Translations under genes and position numbers: made by a program
The notes under the pieces: generated by a model
What the model saw: the letters and a program-made list of their open reading frames with translations, nothing else
The model's database searches: none
Told to the model about the DNA's origin: nothing
Part shown: positions 1 to 5,689 of the stretch, one piece after another
Position numbering within the stretch: the first letter of the stretch is position 1
Layout of the letters: every line of letters begins with the position of its first letter
Source of the DNA: Holophagae bacterium
GTDB lineage: Bacteria > Acidobacteriota > Thermoanaerobaculia > Thermoanaerobaculales > Sulfomarinibacteraceae
Direction of reading: 5' to 3'
Assembly (NCBI GenBank): GCA_030637505.1
Contig: DAOWGJ010000174.1
Coordinates: 1-6,444 of the forward strand
DNA length: 6,444 bases

Positions 1-9
1 GAGGTTCAC
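1..9 (-). CDS. trkH: Probable 5' tip of trkH (Trk potassium transporter membrane subunit), partial
   Basis: Only the first three codons are inside the window. On the minus strand a GTG at 9-7 overlaps the TGA stop of trkA (8-6), giving a GTGA stop/start overlap typical of translational coupling. It reads GTG AAC CTC, i.e. M-N-L. A GAGG lies about 10 bases before it, inside the trkA end, and could serve as ribosome binding site. TrkH, the potassium-translocating membrane protein that TrkA regulates, is the usual gene next to trkA and often starts with a similar short N-terminus. The identity is inferred from neighbourhood only, because three codons cannot identify a protein. Confidence 0.4.
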
Positions 10-1364
10 GACTGACCGGCCTCGAGAAAATCATCCAACCGGGAGGCACTCTTGGTTGTCGTGATCAACAAGACGCTGTCACCAGCCCGGATTCGATCGG
101 CGCCGGTCGGCACGAGAATCTTGTCACCTCTTCGCAGGGCTGCAACCAGAACACCACGAGGCAGGCCGAGCTGAGCCAGCGGCTCCTCAACCAAACGGCT
201 CCCGGCCCCGGCCTCGACCTCAAACACCTCAACCGCGTCGTCCAAAAGCGCCGCCACCGCCTTGACCCGCCCCTTGCGAGCAAACTGAAGGGCCAAGCTG
301 ACCGACAGCAGGCGCGGCGAAATGACGGCGTCGATCCCTACCTCTCCGATCAAGCCCGCCAAGGCCGGGTTGTCGACCAGCGCGAAGGTGTGAGCTGCAC
401 CCAGGCGCCTGGCCAAGAGGCAGGCCACGACGTTCTCCTCGTGGTCGTCAGTGCAGGCGATAAAATCGTCAACGCGCTCGGCGCCCTCTTCGACCAATCG
501 ATCACGGTCGGTCGGGCTCCCATGGATCACCAGGGTGGAAGCCAGCTCCGCAGCCGCCTTTTCGCAGGCATTCCTCCTCCCGTCCAGCAGCGTGACGCTC
601 GTGCCGGTCTCCTCGAGACGCCGGGCAAGCTCAATTCCGATCCGGGTGGCGCCGGCGATCATTACCTTGTGTTCGGCCTCCCGCTGAAGTCCCAGCAATG
701 CCAACACGTTATCGGTCTCTCCCGGGTCCATGGCGAAGTAGACCAGGTCCCCGGCCAGGATCTCGTCCTCCCCGTGGGGGACCCTCCACCGTCCGTCTCG
801 CCTGATGGCTGCGACCAACATCGGCACTGCCGGAAAAAGGAGCCGAAGGTGTGAAAGGAGGAGCCCGTTGAAATCGCTCGTTTCCTTGACGATAAAACCC
901 GCGACCTGAAGACCCCCGTCAAAAAAGGGTGCAACATCAACGGCGCCGGGCACCGTCATCAACGAGAGAATTCGGTCCACCGCGGCGGTGTCCGGGTTGA
1001 TCAGCAGCCGTTCTCCACCCATCTCTGAGGCGATGCTCCGGAAGCTCTCTTTGTGGCCCTCGTCTCGAAGCCTGGCCACGACACGCGGCACGTTGAAAAG
1101 GGCCGAACCGACCAGGGCAACAACCATATTGGCCTCGTCGGAATCGGTCGTCGCCAACAGGAGGTCACAGCCCTCGATGCCGGCCCTCTTGAGAACAGGA
1201 ACTGTCGTTCCGTTGCCGACCAGCATCTGCACGTCCAAACGTTCGTTGAGTTCCCTGACCAGCTCACGGTCACGCTCGACCAGAATGACGTCGTGGCCGT
1301 CAGAAGCCAACTTGGCCGCCAAAGACGACCCGACAAGCCCTCCGCCTACAACAATCGCTTTCAC
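6..1364 (-). CDS. trkA: Trk potassium uptake system NAD-binding regulatory protein TrkA
   Basis: This cytoplasmic peripheral subunit gates the TrkH potassium channel in response to bound dinucleotide. The 452 residues match the usual two-RCK TrkA architecture (E. coli TrkA is about 458). The first Rossmann RCK-N domain spans roughly residues 1-125, with the glycine motif GGGLVG at 7-12 and an acidic residue E30 at the end of strand 2. An RCK-C domain follows at about 150-226. The second RCK-N begins at about 233 and the second RCK-C covers about 366-449. In the second Rossmann motif (GATRIG, 238-243) the central glycine is replaced by threonine, so the second half may bind dinucleotide weakly or not at all. 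The start is GTG, preceded by GAGGGG (1374-1379 on the minus strand) with 9 bases of spacing. The gene lies 73 bases downstream of the DUF3568 lipoprotein gene in the same direction, and its stop overlaps the presumed trkH start. The family call is firm. Confidence 0.95.
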   Translation of the reverse strand: MKAIVVGGGLVGSSLAAKLASDGHDVILVERDRELVRELNERLDVQMLVGNGTTVPVLKRAGIEGCDLLLATTDSDEANMVVALVGSALFNVPRVVARLRDEGHKESFRSIASEMGGERLLINPDTAAVDRILSLMTVPGAVDVAPFFDGGLQVAGFIVKETSDFNGLLLSHLRLLFPAVPMLVAAIRRDGRWRVPHGEDEILAGDLVYFAMDPGETDNVLALLGLQREAEHKVMIAGATRIGIELARRLEETGTSVTLLDGRRNACEKAAAELASTLVIHGSPTDRDRLVEEGAERVDDFIACTDDHEENVVACLLARRLGAAHTFALVDNPALAGLIGEVGIDAVISPRLLSVSLALQFARKGRVKAVAALLDDAVEVFEVEAGAGSRLVEEPLAQLGLPRGVLVAALRRGDKILVPTGADRIRAGDSVLLITTTKSASRLDDFLEAGQS

Positions 1365-1373
1365 CGGATAGCA

Positions 1374-1379
1374 CCCCTC
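1374..1379 (-). promoter_or_regulatory. Ribosome binding site supporting the trkA GTG start
   Basis: GAGGGG on the minus strand sits 9 bases before the GTG codon. It supports GTG rather than a downstream ATG as the start. The encoded N-terminus also begins directly with the first Rossmann strand (MKAIVVGGG), as TrkA proteins do. Confidence 0.6.
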
Positions 1380-1420
1380 ATAATGGACTGATCAATTTCG
1401 TTCGACATCATTCGACACAC

Positions 1421-1432
1421 ATCAAGATTGAT
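1421..1432. repeat. Short perfect palindrome between the lipoprotein gene and trkA
   Basis: ATCAA-GA-TTGAT is a 5-2-5 inverted repeat just past the lipoprotein stop. Nearby, TTCGACA occurs twice (1401-1407 and 1411-1417). It could be an operator or chance, and no T-run follows to make it a terminator. Confidence 0.25.
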
Positions 1433-1437
1433 TTGAG

Positions 1438-1818
1438 CTACAGCTTTTTCTGAATGTGCCGGAGAATCTGTACGGAAATGCTCTGGTCACCCCACGTACC
1501 GACCTTGATCTTGACCATCGTCGACTCGAAATCCTCGGCCTGCAGTTTGACCGAGACCTTGGTCCCGTCAGCCATGCGAGCCTTGACAGTACCTTTGAGC
1601 TTGTCGGATATCACATCGACCGCGACAAAATCCAACTCCTCCATCGCGGCGAGGGTTGCGGCCTCGACTGTCGGCAGAGCAGCCGAGAGTACGCCTTTGA
1701 GGGTGCCTCTCAGAAATGTAAACCCTGGGTCCGCCTCGACCGCTTTGAATGTCGACGTACACCCGAGCGCAAGCCCAAACAGACCGAGTAACAGCAAGCC
1801 GAAAAGTATTCTTTTCAT
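1438..1818 (-). CDS. DUF3568-type small lipoprotein
   Basis: This is a 126-residue predicted lipoprotein of unknown function. Residues 1-19 form a Lys-Arg start and a Leu/Gly-rich hydrophobic stretch ending in ALG before Cys20. That is an acceptable though not ideal lipobox, and T21 at position +2 predicts outer-membrane sorting. The mature part matches the DUF3568 pattern I know: a short FxxGxL segment near 34-40, a helix around 48-61, then beta strands with the A-D-G-T-K-V motif (83-88) and a C-terminal G-T-W-G-D-Q motif (107-112), followed by a helix ending in KKL. The length is typical for the family. The ATG at 1818-1816 has only a weak upstream GGTG as ribosome binding site. It ends in TAG. 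It lies 73 bases upstream of trkA in the same direction, but a functional link to potassium transport is not evident. Family call good, function unknown. Confidence 0.8.
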   Translation of the reverse strand: MKRILFGLLLLGLFGLALGCTSTFKAVEADPGFTFLRGTLKGVLSAALPTVEAATLAAMEELDFVAVDVISDKLKGTVKARMADGTKVSVKLQAEDFESTMVKIKVGTWGDQSISVQILRHIQKKL

Positions 1819-1862
1819 GGCAGCACCATACTACAAATTTCAGTTCTCAGGGCCCAAGAACC

Positions 1863-1892
1863 TTGCCATTCCCCCAATGGCACGGCTATTCT
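1863..1892 (+). promoter_or_regulatory. Candidate sigma-70 promoter for the lysine-ketoglutarate reductase gene
   Basis: TTGCCA (1863-1868, 5 of 6 matches to TTGACA) is followed after 18 bases by TATTCT (1887-1892, 4 of 6 matches to TATAAT). Transcription would begin near 1899 and give a leader of about 25 bases before the GTG start at 1924. The region lies between divergent genes, so a promoter is expected here. Prediction by eye only. Confidence 0.4.
1864..1882. repeat. Perfect 7-bp inverted repeat over the likely -35 box
   Basis: TGCCATT (1864-1870), five C residues, then AATGGCA (1876-1882) form a perfect 7-5-7 inverted repeat. It overlaps the candidate -35 hexamer and so has the form of a repressor operator. 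A second, partly overlapping pair (ACGGC at 1882-1886 and GCCGT at 1895-1899) follows. No regulator for it is identified in the window. Confidence 0.45.
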
Positions 1893-1912
1893 GTGCCGTC
1901 CGAATCTGTCCT

Positions 1913-1920
1913 GGGGGTGA
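1913..1920 (+). promoter_or_regulatory. Ribosome binding site fixing the GTG start at 1924
   Basis: GGGGGTGA closely resembles GGAGGTGA, with its G-rich core 6 bases before the GTG. It supports GTG 1924 as the start of the lysine reductase gene. The encoded residues AGLIAIRNETK also begin right where the AlaDh/PNT-like domain should. Confidence 0.65.
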
Positions 1921-1923
1921 GCT

Positions 1924-2925
1924 GTGGCCGGTCTGATCGCGATCCGAAATGAAACCAAGAGCAGATGGGAGCGACGAGCACCCTTGACACCGAATTTGGT
2001 ACGGCACCTGGTGCACGATCAGGACATGCCGGTGCTTGTGCAACCCTCGGCCAGACGGGTGTTCCACGATAAGGAATACGTCAGAGCCGGAGCGGCAATG
2101 GGCGCCGACCTCAGCGAGGCTTCGGTCATTTTCGGCGTCAAGGAAATTCCGCCCGAGCTCTTGCAACCGAAGACCGCATACATGTTCTTCTCCCACGTTA
2201 TCAAGGGACAGCCCGGGAATATGGCGACGCTCCGGCGATTGATGGAACTCGAATGCACGCTGATCGACTACGAGAAGGTCACCGACGACCAGGGGCGCCG
2301 CCTGATTTTCTTCGGCCGCTTCGCGGGGCTCGCCGGCATGATCGACACCCTGTGGGCTCTGGGACAGCGTTATCTCTCCAGGGGCATCGAGACACCCTTG
2401 AGCCGACTTCGGCCCGCGCATGCTTATGACAGTCTCGATGACGCCCGGCAGACTCTGGAGGAGGTCGGGCGACTGATCGCCGACGAGGGTTTCCCGCGGG
2501 AAATCCTACCGGTCACAATCGGCGTGGCCGGGTACGGAAACGTCGCCAAGGGTGCACAGGAGATCCTGGCGGATTTACCCCACCGTGTCGTGACGCCCGA
2601 GGAACTGACGCAGTTGGCGGCCTCCCCGGCGGTTTCGGCCCACTGCATCTACACGACGACCTTCAAGGAACAGGATTTGGTCCAGTCGTTGGATCCCACC
2701 ACGCCATTTGACCTTCAGGATTATTACCAGCATCCGGAGGGCTATCGCTCGAGTTTTGACCCCGTCCTCCCCCACCTCAGTGTGCTCGTCAATGCCAACT
2801 ATTGGGACAAACGTTATCCCAGGCTCGTGACCCTCGACCGTCTACGAACCCTGTTCGCCGGCGGCGCCAACCCCCACTTGCAGGTGATCGGGGATCTGGG
2901 CTGCGACATCGGCGGCAACATTTAG
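1924..2925 (+). CDS. Lysine-ketoglutarate reductase (saccharopine-forming), cut short by an in-frame amber codon
   Basis: This resembles the lysine-ketoglutarate reductase half of the bifunctional LKR/SDH (AASS) enzyme, which condenses lysine with 2-oxoglutarate using NADPH to give saccharopine, the first step of the saccharopine route of lysine breakdown. Visible signatures are IRNETKSRWERRAPLTP near the N-terminus (7-23), RRVFHDKEYVRAGA (44-57), FFSHVIKGQPGN (89-99), LIDYEKVTD (113-121), GRFAGLAGM (131-139), a dinucleotide-type motif GYGNVAKGAQE (203-213), and CDIGGNI (327-333). As I remember the human and plant enzymes, each has a close counterpart. Translation stops at TAG (2923-2925) right after GGNI, where the eukaryotic proteins continue GGSIEF. 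The same frame stays open for another 104 codons of clearly homologous sequence, so the annotated 333 residues are only the first three quarters of the enzyme. No saccharopine dehydrogenase domain or gene is in the window. Family confident; whether a functional protein is made is unknown. Confidence 0.88.
   Translation: MAGLIAIRNETKSRWERRAPLTPNLVRHLVHDQDMPVLVQPSARRVFHDKEYVRAGAAMGADLSEASVIFGVKEIPPELLQPKTAYMFFSHVIKGQPGNMATLRRLMELECTLIDYEKVTDDQGRRLIFFGRFAGLAGMIDTLWALGQRYLSRGIETPLSRLRPAHAYDSLDDARQTLEEVGRLIADEGFPREILPVTIGVAGYGNVAKGAQEILADLPHRVVTPEELTQLAASPAVSAHCIYTTTFKEQDLVQSLDPTTPFDLQDYYQHPEGYRSSFDPVLPHLSVLVNANYWDKRYPRLVTLDRLRTLFAGGANPHLQVIGDLGCDIGGNI
2923..2925 (+). other. In-frame amber (TAG) inside the lysine reductase gene
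   Basis: The codon is number 334 from the GTG start and aligns with the glutamate of GGSIE in eukaryotic LKR, as recalled from memory. One G-to-T change from GAG would produce it. It may be a nonsense mutation, a sequencing or assembly error, or, less likely, a readthrough site. A 6-bp hairpin follows 13 bases later (TCACCG 2939-2944, CGGTGA 2949-2954). Confidence 0.85.
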
Positions 2926-3240
2926 TGCACGCTCAAATTCACCGATCCCGGTGATCCGGTCTTTACCTGGAACCCGGCAACGGGGGATATTGCCTCCGGA
3001 TTTGACGGGCCCGGTCCTGTGGTCTTGGCGGTGGATTTCCTGCCCACCGAACTTCCCCGGGAAGCCTCGGAGGAATTCGCCGCGACCCTGAATAGATTTG
3101 CCGCGGATATCGGCCGTGCGGACTATTCCATGTCCTTCGAAGACCTCAACCTGCCGCCAGAGATCAAAAGAGCCGTGATCGTGCATCGCGGCGCCCTGAC
3201 GCCGGATTATCGGTATCTTGAGGAGTACTTGAACGGCTGA
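2926..3240 (+). pseudogene. C-terminal part of lysine-ketoglutarate reductase, same frame after the amber codon
   Basis: These 104 codons plus a TGA continue the frame of the upstream gene with no shift. They encode the end of the LKR domain: a segment resembling the eukaryotic 'DPFF/YDP' region (FTWNPATG), then G-P-G-P-V-V-L-A-V-D-F-L-P-T-E-L-P-R-E-A-S (about 361-382 of the joined protein), which parallels the conserved '(A/S)-(V/I)-D-x-(L/M)-P-T-(E/Q)' segment of AASS, and the terminal H-R-G-A-L-T-P-x-Y-x-Y-L (421-432). With codon 334 read as an amino acid the full protein would be 438 residues, a normal size for an LKR domain. The fragment has no convincing start of its own: a GTG at 3019 lacks a ribosome binding site and falls within a conserved strand. 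The absence of further stops suggests the amber codon is recent or not real. Confidence 0.75.
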
Positions 3241-3266
3241 AACTGGAAAGGTCCCATTTTCTGTAG

Positions 3267-3286
3267 GCGGGTCTTTCAGGGCCCGC
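3267..3286 (+). terminator. Hairpin after the lysine reductase gene, possible terminator
   Basis: GCGGGTC and GGCCCGC pair over 7 bp (one T-G wobble) around a 6-base loop, 26 bases after the TGA at 3240. No T-run follows, so it is at best a weak or factor-dependent terminator, or an mRNA 3'-end stabiliser. Confidence 0.3.
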
Positions 3287-3350
3287 GCCCCCGTTGGCAT
3301 GGCTTCGGCCCCTTTAATCGATAATCGACACCGCTGGAGTAACAAAACCA

Positions 3351-3385
3351 AGTTTCGAGTTTCCAGTTTCCAGTTTCAAGTATCG
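3351..3385. repeat. Heptad tandem repeat AGTTTCN, five units
   Basis: Four units AGTTTC plus one variable base (3351-3357, 3358-3364, 3365-3371, 3372-3378) and a degenerate fifth, AGTATCG (3379-3385), follow each other with an exact 7-base period. A two-copy heptad, TAATCGA, sits just upstream at 3315-3328. The tract is intergenic, between the lysine reductase and hydrolase genes. I recall similar heptad tracts scattered through intergenic DNA of some environmental bacterial genomes. Function unknown. Confidence 0.75.
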
Positions 3386-3447
3386 CACTCGTCCATCTCT
3401 CAAAATTGTTCGGTAGGTTCGAGCGCCGAGAGTGCTATCGTTCCCCA

Positions 3448-4167
3448 ATGCGAACCATCATCCTCCCCGTCATCGCCCTGATCGCTTCCACCGTTCTTGC
3501 CGGCTGCGGCCAATCCCCTGCTGACGAACCGTTGGAAATATTTGCCGAATCCTCGGTGACGACGGCTGCAGGAACGGTTCTCTCGGCCGTTCCGGAGATT
3601 CTCGATCCCTCCGCTGACTACCTGATCTATCTTCACGGCGCCATCATCGAGGATCAGGGCATGCAGCCGACCCATCCCCGATACGGAACCTACCACTACG
3701 CCGCAATCCTCCAGGCGTTTTCCGACAGGGGTTTCACGGTCATCTCCGAAGCTCGACCATCGGGAACCCGCCCTGACGTCTATGCCGATCACGTCGTCGC
3801 CCAGGTGCGCCGACTCTTGGACAAGGGTGTTCCCGAAGACCATGTGACCGTTGTCGGATTTTCAAAGGGCGGCGTCATTGCCCTGCTCGCGTCTCAAATT
3901 ATCGGCCGAGACCAGGTCACCTGGATCATTCAAGGGGGTTGTGGTCCTTGGATCGAAAAGATGCCGGATTTCGTGCCGGCAGGCCGGATCCTGTCACAGA
4001 TCGACGGAGCCGACGACGTCGCACAATCCTGCTCGGCGGTATTCCTGAGAATGCCCGAAGGATCGGTTTCCGACGAGAACACCCTGGAAATCGGCTCCGG
4101 ACACGGGGCTTTCTACACGGTCAGCCCAGAGTGGTTCGAGCCCGCCGTCGAATGGGCGGGGAAGTAG
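3448..4167 (+). CDS. Secreted alpha/beta-hydrolase-fold lipoprotein
   Basis: From ATG 3448 the product has 239 residues. An upstream in-frame ATG at 3406 would put 14 charged residues before the signal peptide, so 3448 is the better start, although no strong ribosome binding site is seen. Residues 1-19 form a lipoprotein signal with a classical L-A-G before Cys20; G21 follows at +2. The mature protein has an alpha/beta-hydrolase outline: strand DYLIYLHG with an HG oxyanion-hole motif at 63-64, the nucleophile elbow G-F-S-K-G at 137-141 (Ser139), and plausible acid and base residues Asp186 (SQIDGADD) and His219 (GSGHGAFY). It is therefore probably an esterase, lipase or peptidase anchored in the envelope, with unknown substrate. 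Cys165, Cys195 and the region between could form a disulfide, which is inference. It ends in TAG and converges on the aminopeptidase gene. Confidence 0.8.
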   Translation: MRTIILPVIALIASTVLAGCGQSPADEPLEIFAESSVTTAAGTVLSAVPEILDPSADYLIYLHGAIIEDQGMQPTHPRYGTYHYAAILQAFSDRGFTVISEARPSGTRPDVYADHVVAQVRRLLDKGVPEDHVTVVGFSKGGVIALLASQIIGRDQVTWIIQGGCGPWIEKMPDFVPAGRILSQIDGADDVAQSCSAVFLRMPEGSVSDENTLEIGSGHGAFYTVSPEWFEPAVEWAGK

Positions 4168-4210
4168 TTTCGGGAGCGCATGACCCGGCAGACCAGCAGC
4201 TATTCGCTTT

Positions 4211-4290
4211 TAGCCGTTAGCTATTAGCCAATTGCAGAACCGGCTTCGACAGTTGATTTGCAAATAGCTAAATGCTAACTGCTAACGGCT
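4211..4290. repeat. Inverted heptad repeat between convergent genes, overlapping the pepP 3' end
   Basis: On the left are three TAGC-type heptads (TAGCCGT, TAGCTAT, TAGCCAA, 4211-4231). On the right are four AANNGCT heptads in the opposite sense (AATAGCT, AAATGCT, AACTGCT, AACGGCT, 4263-4290). The outer 10 bases, AGCCGTTAGC (4212-4221) and GCTAACGGCT (4281-4290), are perfectly complementary. RNA from either strand could fold into a long imperfect hairpin, so it may end transcription of both convergent genes. The right arm contains the TAG stop and last two codons (Ser-Arg) of the aminopeptidase gene. Confidence 0.7.
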
Positions 4291-5589
4291 TCCATTCATC
4301 ATCTCTTCGATGTCACCGGCACGTGTCGGGAGCATGCCCGAGAGATTCTCGTTCCCGTCCGCCGTCACCAGGTGGTCATCCTCGATGCGAATTCCTATTG
4401 CCTCGTCCTGGAGGTACAGGCCGGGTTCGTTGGTGATCACCATGCCGGGCTCCATCGGGATCGAGTCCCCTCCCGGATCGTGCGCGTCAAGCCCCAGGAA
4501 GTGTCCAAGTCCGTGGATGAAGTGCTGACCGAGGCGTTCACCGTGTGAGTCCCTGAGGCTGGAACCCTCAAACACTCCGTAAGCGATCTTTCTGAGGTCG
4601 AACAGAGTCACTCCCGGCTTGATTGCCTCTTCAACCTTGTGGTGAGCCTCCAAAACCAGGTTGTACAGCAATTTCTGCCGTTCGGTGAACGATCCGTTCA
4701 CCGGGTAGGTTCGGGTCAGGTCACCGCAGTAGTAGCCGTATCTGGCGCCGATGTCCACGACGACCAGTTCCCCATCGCTGCAGATGCCGACGTTTTGATC
4801 GTAGTGCAGAGTCGTGGCGTTGAAGCCCGATCCGACAATCGTCGGAAATGCCAGGCCCTCGGCTCCGCCCTTCCTGAATGCGTTGTAGACGACACCGTCG
4901 ATCTCACCCTCGCCAACCCCCGGCTGGATGGCCTTGGCCGCCGCCCGGTGACCGAGGATCGTAATCTGGGCCGCTCGGCGCATCAAAGATGCCTCACCGT
5001 CATCCTTGACCTGGCGAAGGCGATTGAGGGCGTCCGACAAGTCCCGAACCTCAAATGAGGGGGTCCGCTCTTTCAACCGGGTGACCAGTCTGTGTGTTGT
5101 CGGAAGGTTGGCGCCCGATGCCACCGAAGGAAATTCAGTCCAAAGCACGGCTGCCGGTTCGCTGAGCCAGGTCTGCAGCCGCCCTTCGAAGGACGGAACC
5201 GGTCGGATCCTGGCATCGAGAACGATCGAAGAGGCCGAGAGTGACCTCACCTCATCAAAGCCAAGGGCCTTGGCCGTATCATCTCCAGGACCCCATTTCG
5301 GGCCGGTCCACCTCTCGACGTCGGTATCTCGCGGCGGCAGGAAGAGGAAATCCTCGTCACAGCGGAGGACCACGACTGCATTCGGCAGTTCCACACCTGT
5401 CAGGTAGAAAAAGGCCGAGTCCTGCCGGAAGGTGCCGACATCTCCGGCGCCCCTGTCATCTCCATTCCCCCAAAGCACCGCAGTACCGCCATCAAGGGCC
5501 TTCCGCAGCAGCAGCCGTCGTTGCCGATAGACCTCCGGCGCCTGGAGTTCCGCCGCGTAGTTCCCACCCCTCATATCACTCTGTGCCAT
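4282..5589 (-). CDS. pepP: Xaa-Pro aminopeptidase (M24B family)
   Basis: This cytoplasmic metallopeptidase releases an N-terminal residue that precedes proline. The 435-residue length matches bacterial PepP (E. coli about 440). The N-terminal aminopeptidase P domain covers about 15-175. The pita-bread catalytic domain covers about 198-430. All five dinuclear metal ligands are recognisable: Asp279 (VVVDIGA), Asp290 (GDLTRTYP), His363 (HGLGHFLGLDAHD), Glu388 (TNEPGLY) and Glu403 (GIRIEDD). The supporting His262 of TLHY is also present. The ATG at 5589-5587 has a strong AAGGAG (5597-5602, minus strand) 7 bases upstream. The gene is divergent from the ArsR-type repressor across 106 bases and convergent with the hydrolase lipoprotein gene. 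The last two codons and the TAG stop lie within a heptad repeat, so the extreme C-terminus may have been reshaped by repeat insertion. Family call firm; the symbol follows the E. coli homologue. Confidence 0.93.
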   Translation of the reverse strand: MAQSDMRGGNYAAELQAPEVYRQRRLLLRKALDGGTAVLWGNGDDRGAGDVGTFRQDSAFFYLTGVELPNAVVVLRCDEDFLFLPPRDTDVERWTGPKWGPGDDTAKALGFDEVRSLSASSIVLDARIRPVPSFEGRLQTWLSEPAAVLWTEFPSVASGANLPTTHRLVTRLKERTPSFEVRDLSDALNRLRQVKDDGEASLMRRAAQITILGHRAAAKAIQPGVGEGEIDGVVYNAFRKGGAEGLAFPTIVGSGFNATTLHYDQNVGICSDGELVVVDIGARYGYYCGDLTRTYPVNGSFTERQKLLYNLVLEAHHKVEEAIKPGVTLFDLRKIAYGVFEGSSLRDSHGERLGQHFIHGLGHFLGLDAHDPGGDSIPMEPGMVITNEPGLYLQDEAIGIRIEDDHLVTADGNENLSGMLPTRAGDIEEMMNGSR

Positions 5590-5596
5590 AGTATTT

Positions 5597-5602
5597 CTCC
5601 TT
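5597..5602 (-). promoter_or_regulatory. Ribosome binding site of the aminopeptidase gene
   Basis: AAGGAG on the minus strand lies 7 bases before the ATG at 5589. This is an optimal arrangement and supports the chosen start. Confidence 0.8.
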
Positions 5603-5688
5603 GTCCAGAATGAGCCTCGACGAAATCTGTTCTCCCGTCAAGTCTCAGTTGAGAGAATCATTGACCAGGAGGACCCATTCTGGGACAA
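5601..5688. repeat. Mirror-placed block flanking the divergent pepP/arsR promoter region
   Basis: TTGTCCAGAATG (5601-5612) and CATTCTGGGACAA (5676-5688) are inverted copies differing by one extra base. Read in each gene's own direction, both start codons are preceded by CATTCTGG(G)ACAA. The copies lie 63 bases apart and enclose the intergenic core. They may be paired operator sites or an old inverted duplication. Confidence 0.6.
5643..5654. promoter_or_regulatory. Small palindrome, possible operator in the divergent region
   Basis: TCTCA-GT-TGAGA is a perfect 5-2-5 inverted repeat 7 bases before the candidate -35 box of arsR. ArsR/SmtB repressors bind imperfect palindromes near their own promoters, so it is a candidate site. 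It does not match the SmtB-type operator sequence as I remember it. Confidence 0.3.
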
Positions 5689-5689
5689 T
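5661..5689 (+). promoter_or_regulatory. Candidate promoter of the ArsR-family gene
   Basis: TTGACC (5661-5666, 5 of 6 to consensus), a 17-base spacer, and GACAAT (5684-5689, 4 of 6) form a plausible sigma-70 promoter. Transcription would start near 5696, which is the ATG itself, implying a leaderless or nearly leaderless mRNA. An AGGAGGA lies inside the spacer (5667-5673) and would then not be transcribed. Confidence 0.4.

Noticed and set aside
390..854. Plus-strand 154-codon open frame within trkA
   Set aside because: It is antisense to trkA, which has clear domain motifs, and it has no ribosome binding site or protein-like pattern.
1840..2421. Minus-strand 193-codon open frame
   Set aside because: It is antisense to the strongly conserved lysine reductase sequence and encodes no recognisable protein; it is a shadow of GC-rich coding DNA.
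2923..2925. Pyrrolysine (amber) recoding of the lysine reductase
   Set aside because: At least four other genes here end in TAG (DUF3568 lipoprotein, hydrolase, aminopeptidase, small membrane protein), so TAG is a routine stop. The amber also sits at a likely glutamate position, and pyrrolysine is not known in this family.
3019..3240. Independent 73-codon gene starting at GTG 3019
   Set aside because: It is in frame with the upstream gene, lacks a ribosome binding site, and begins inside a conserved LKR strand. It is the tail of the interrupted gene.
3351..3385. CRISPR array
   Set aside because: The repeat unit is only 7 bases and has no spacers, so this is a simple tandem repeat.
3406..3447. 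ATG 3406 as start of the hydrolase lipoprotein
   Set aside because: It adds 14 residues with several charges before the hydrophobic signal segment. ATG 3448 gives a normal lipoprotein signal with Cys20.
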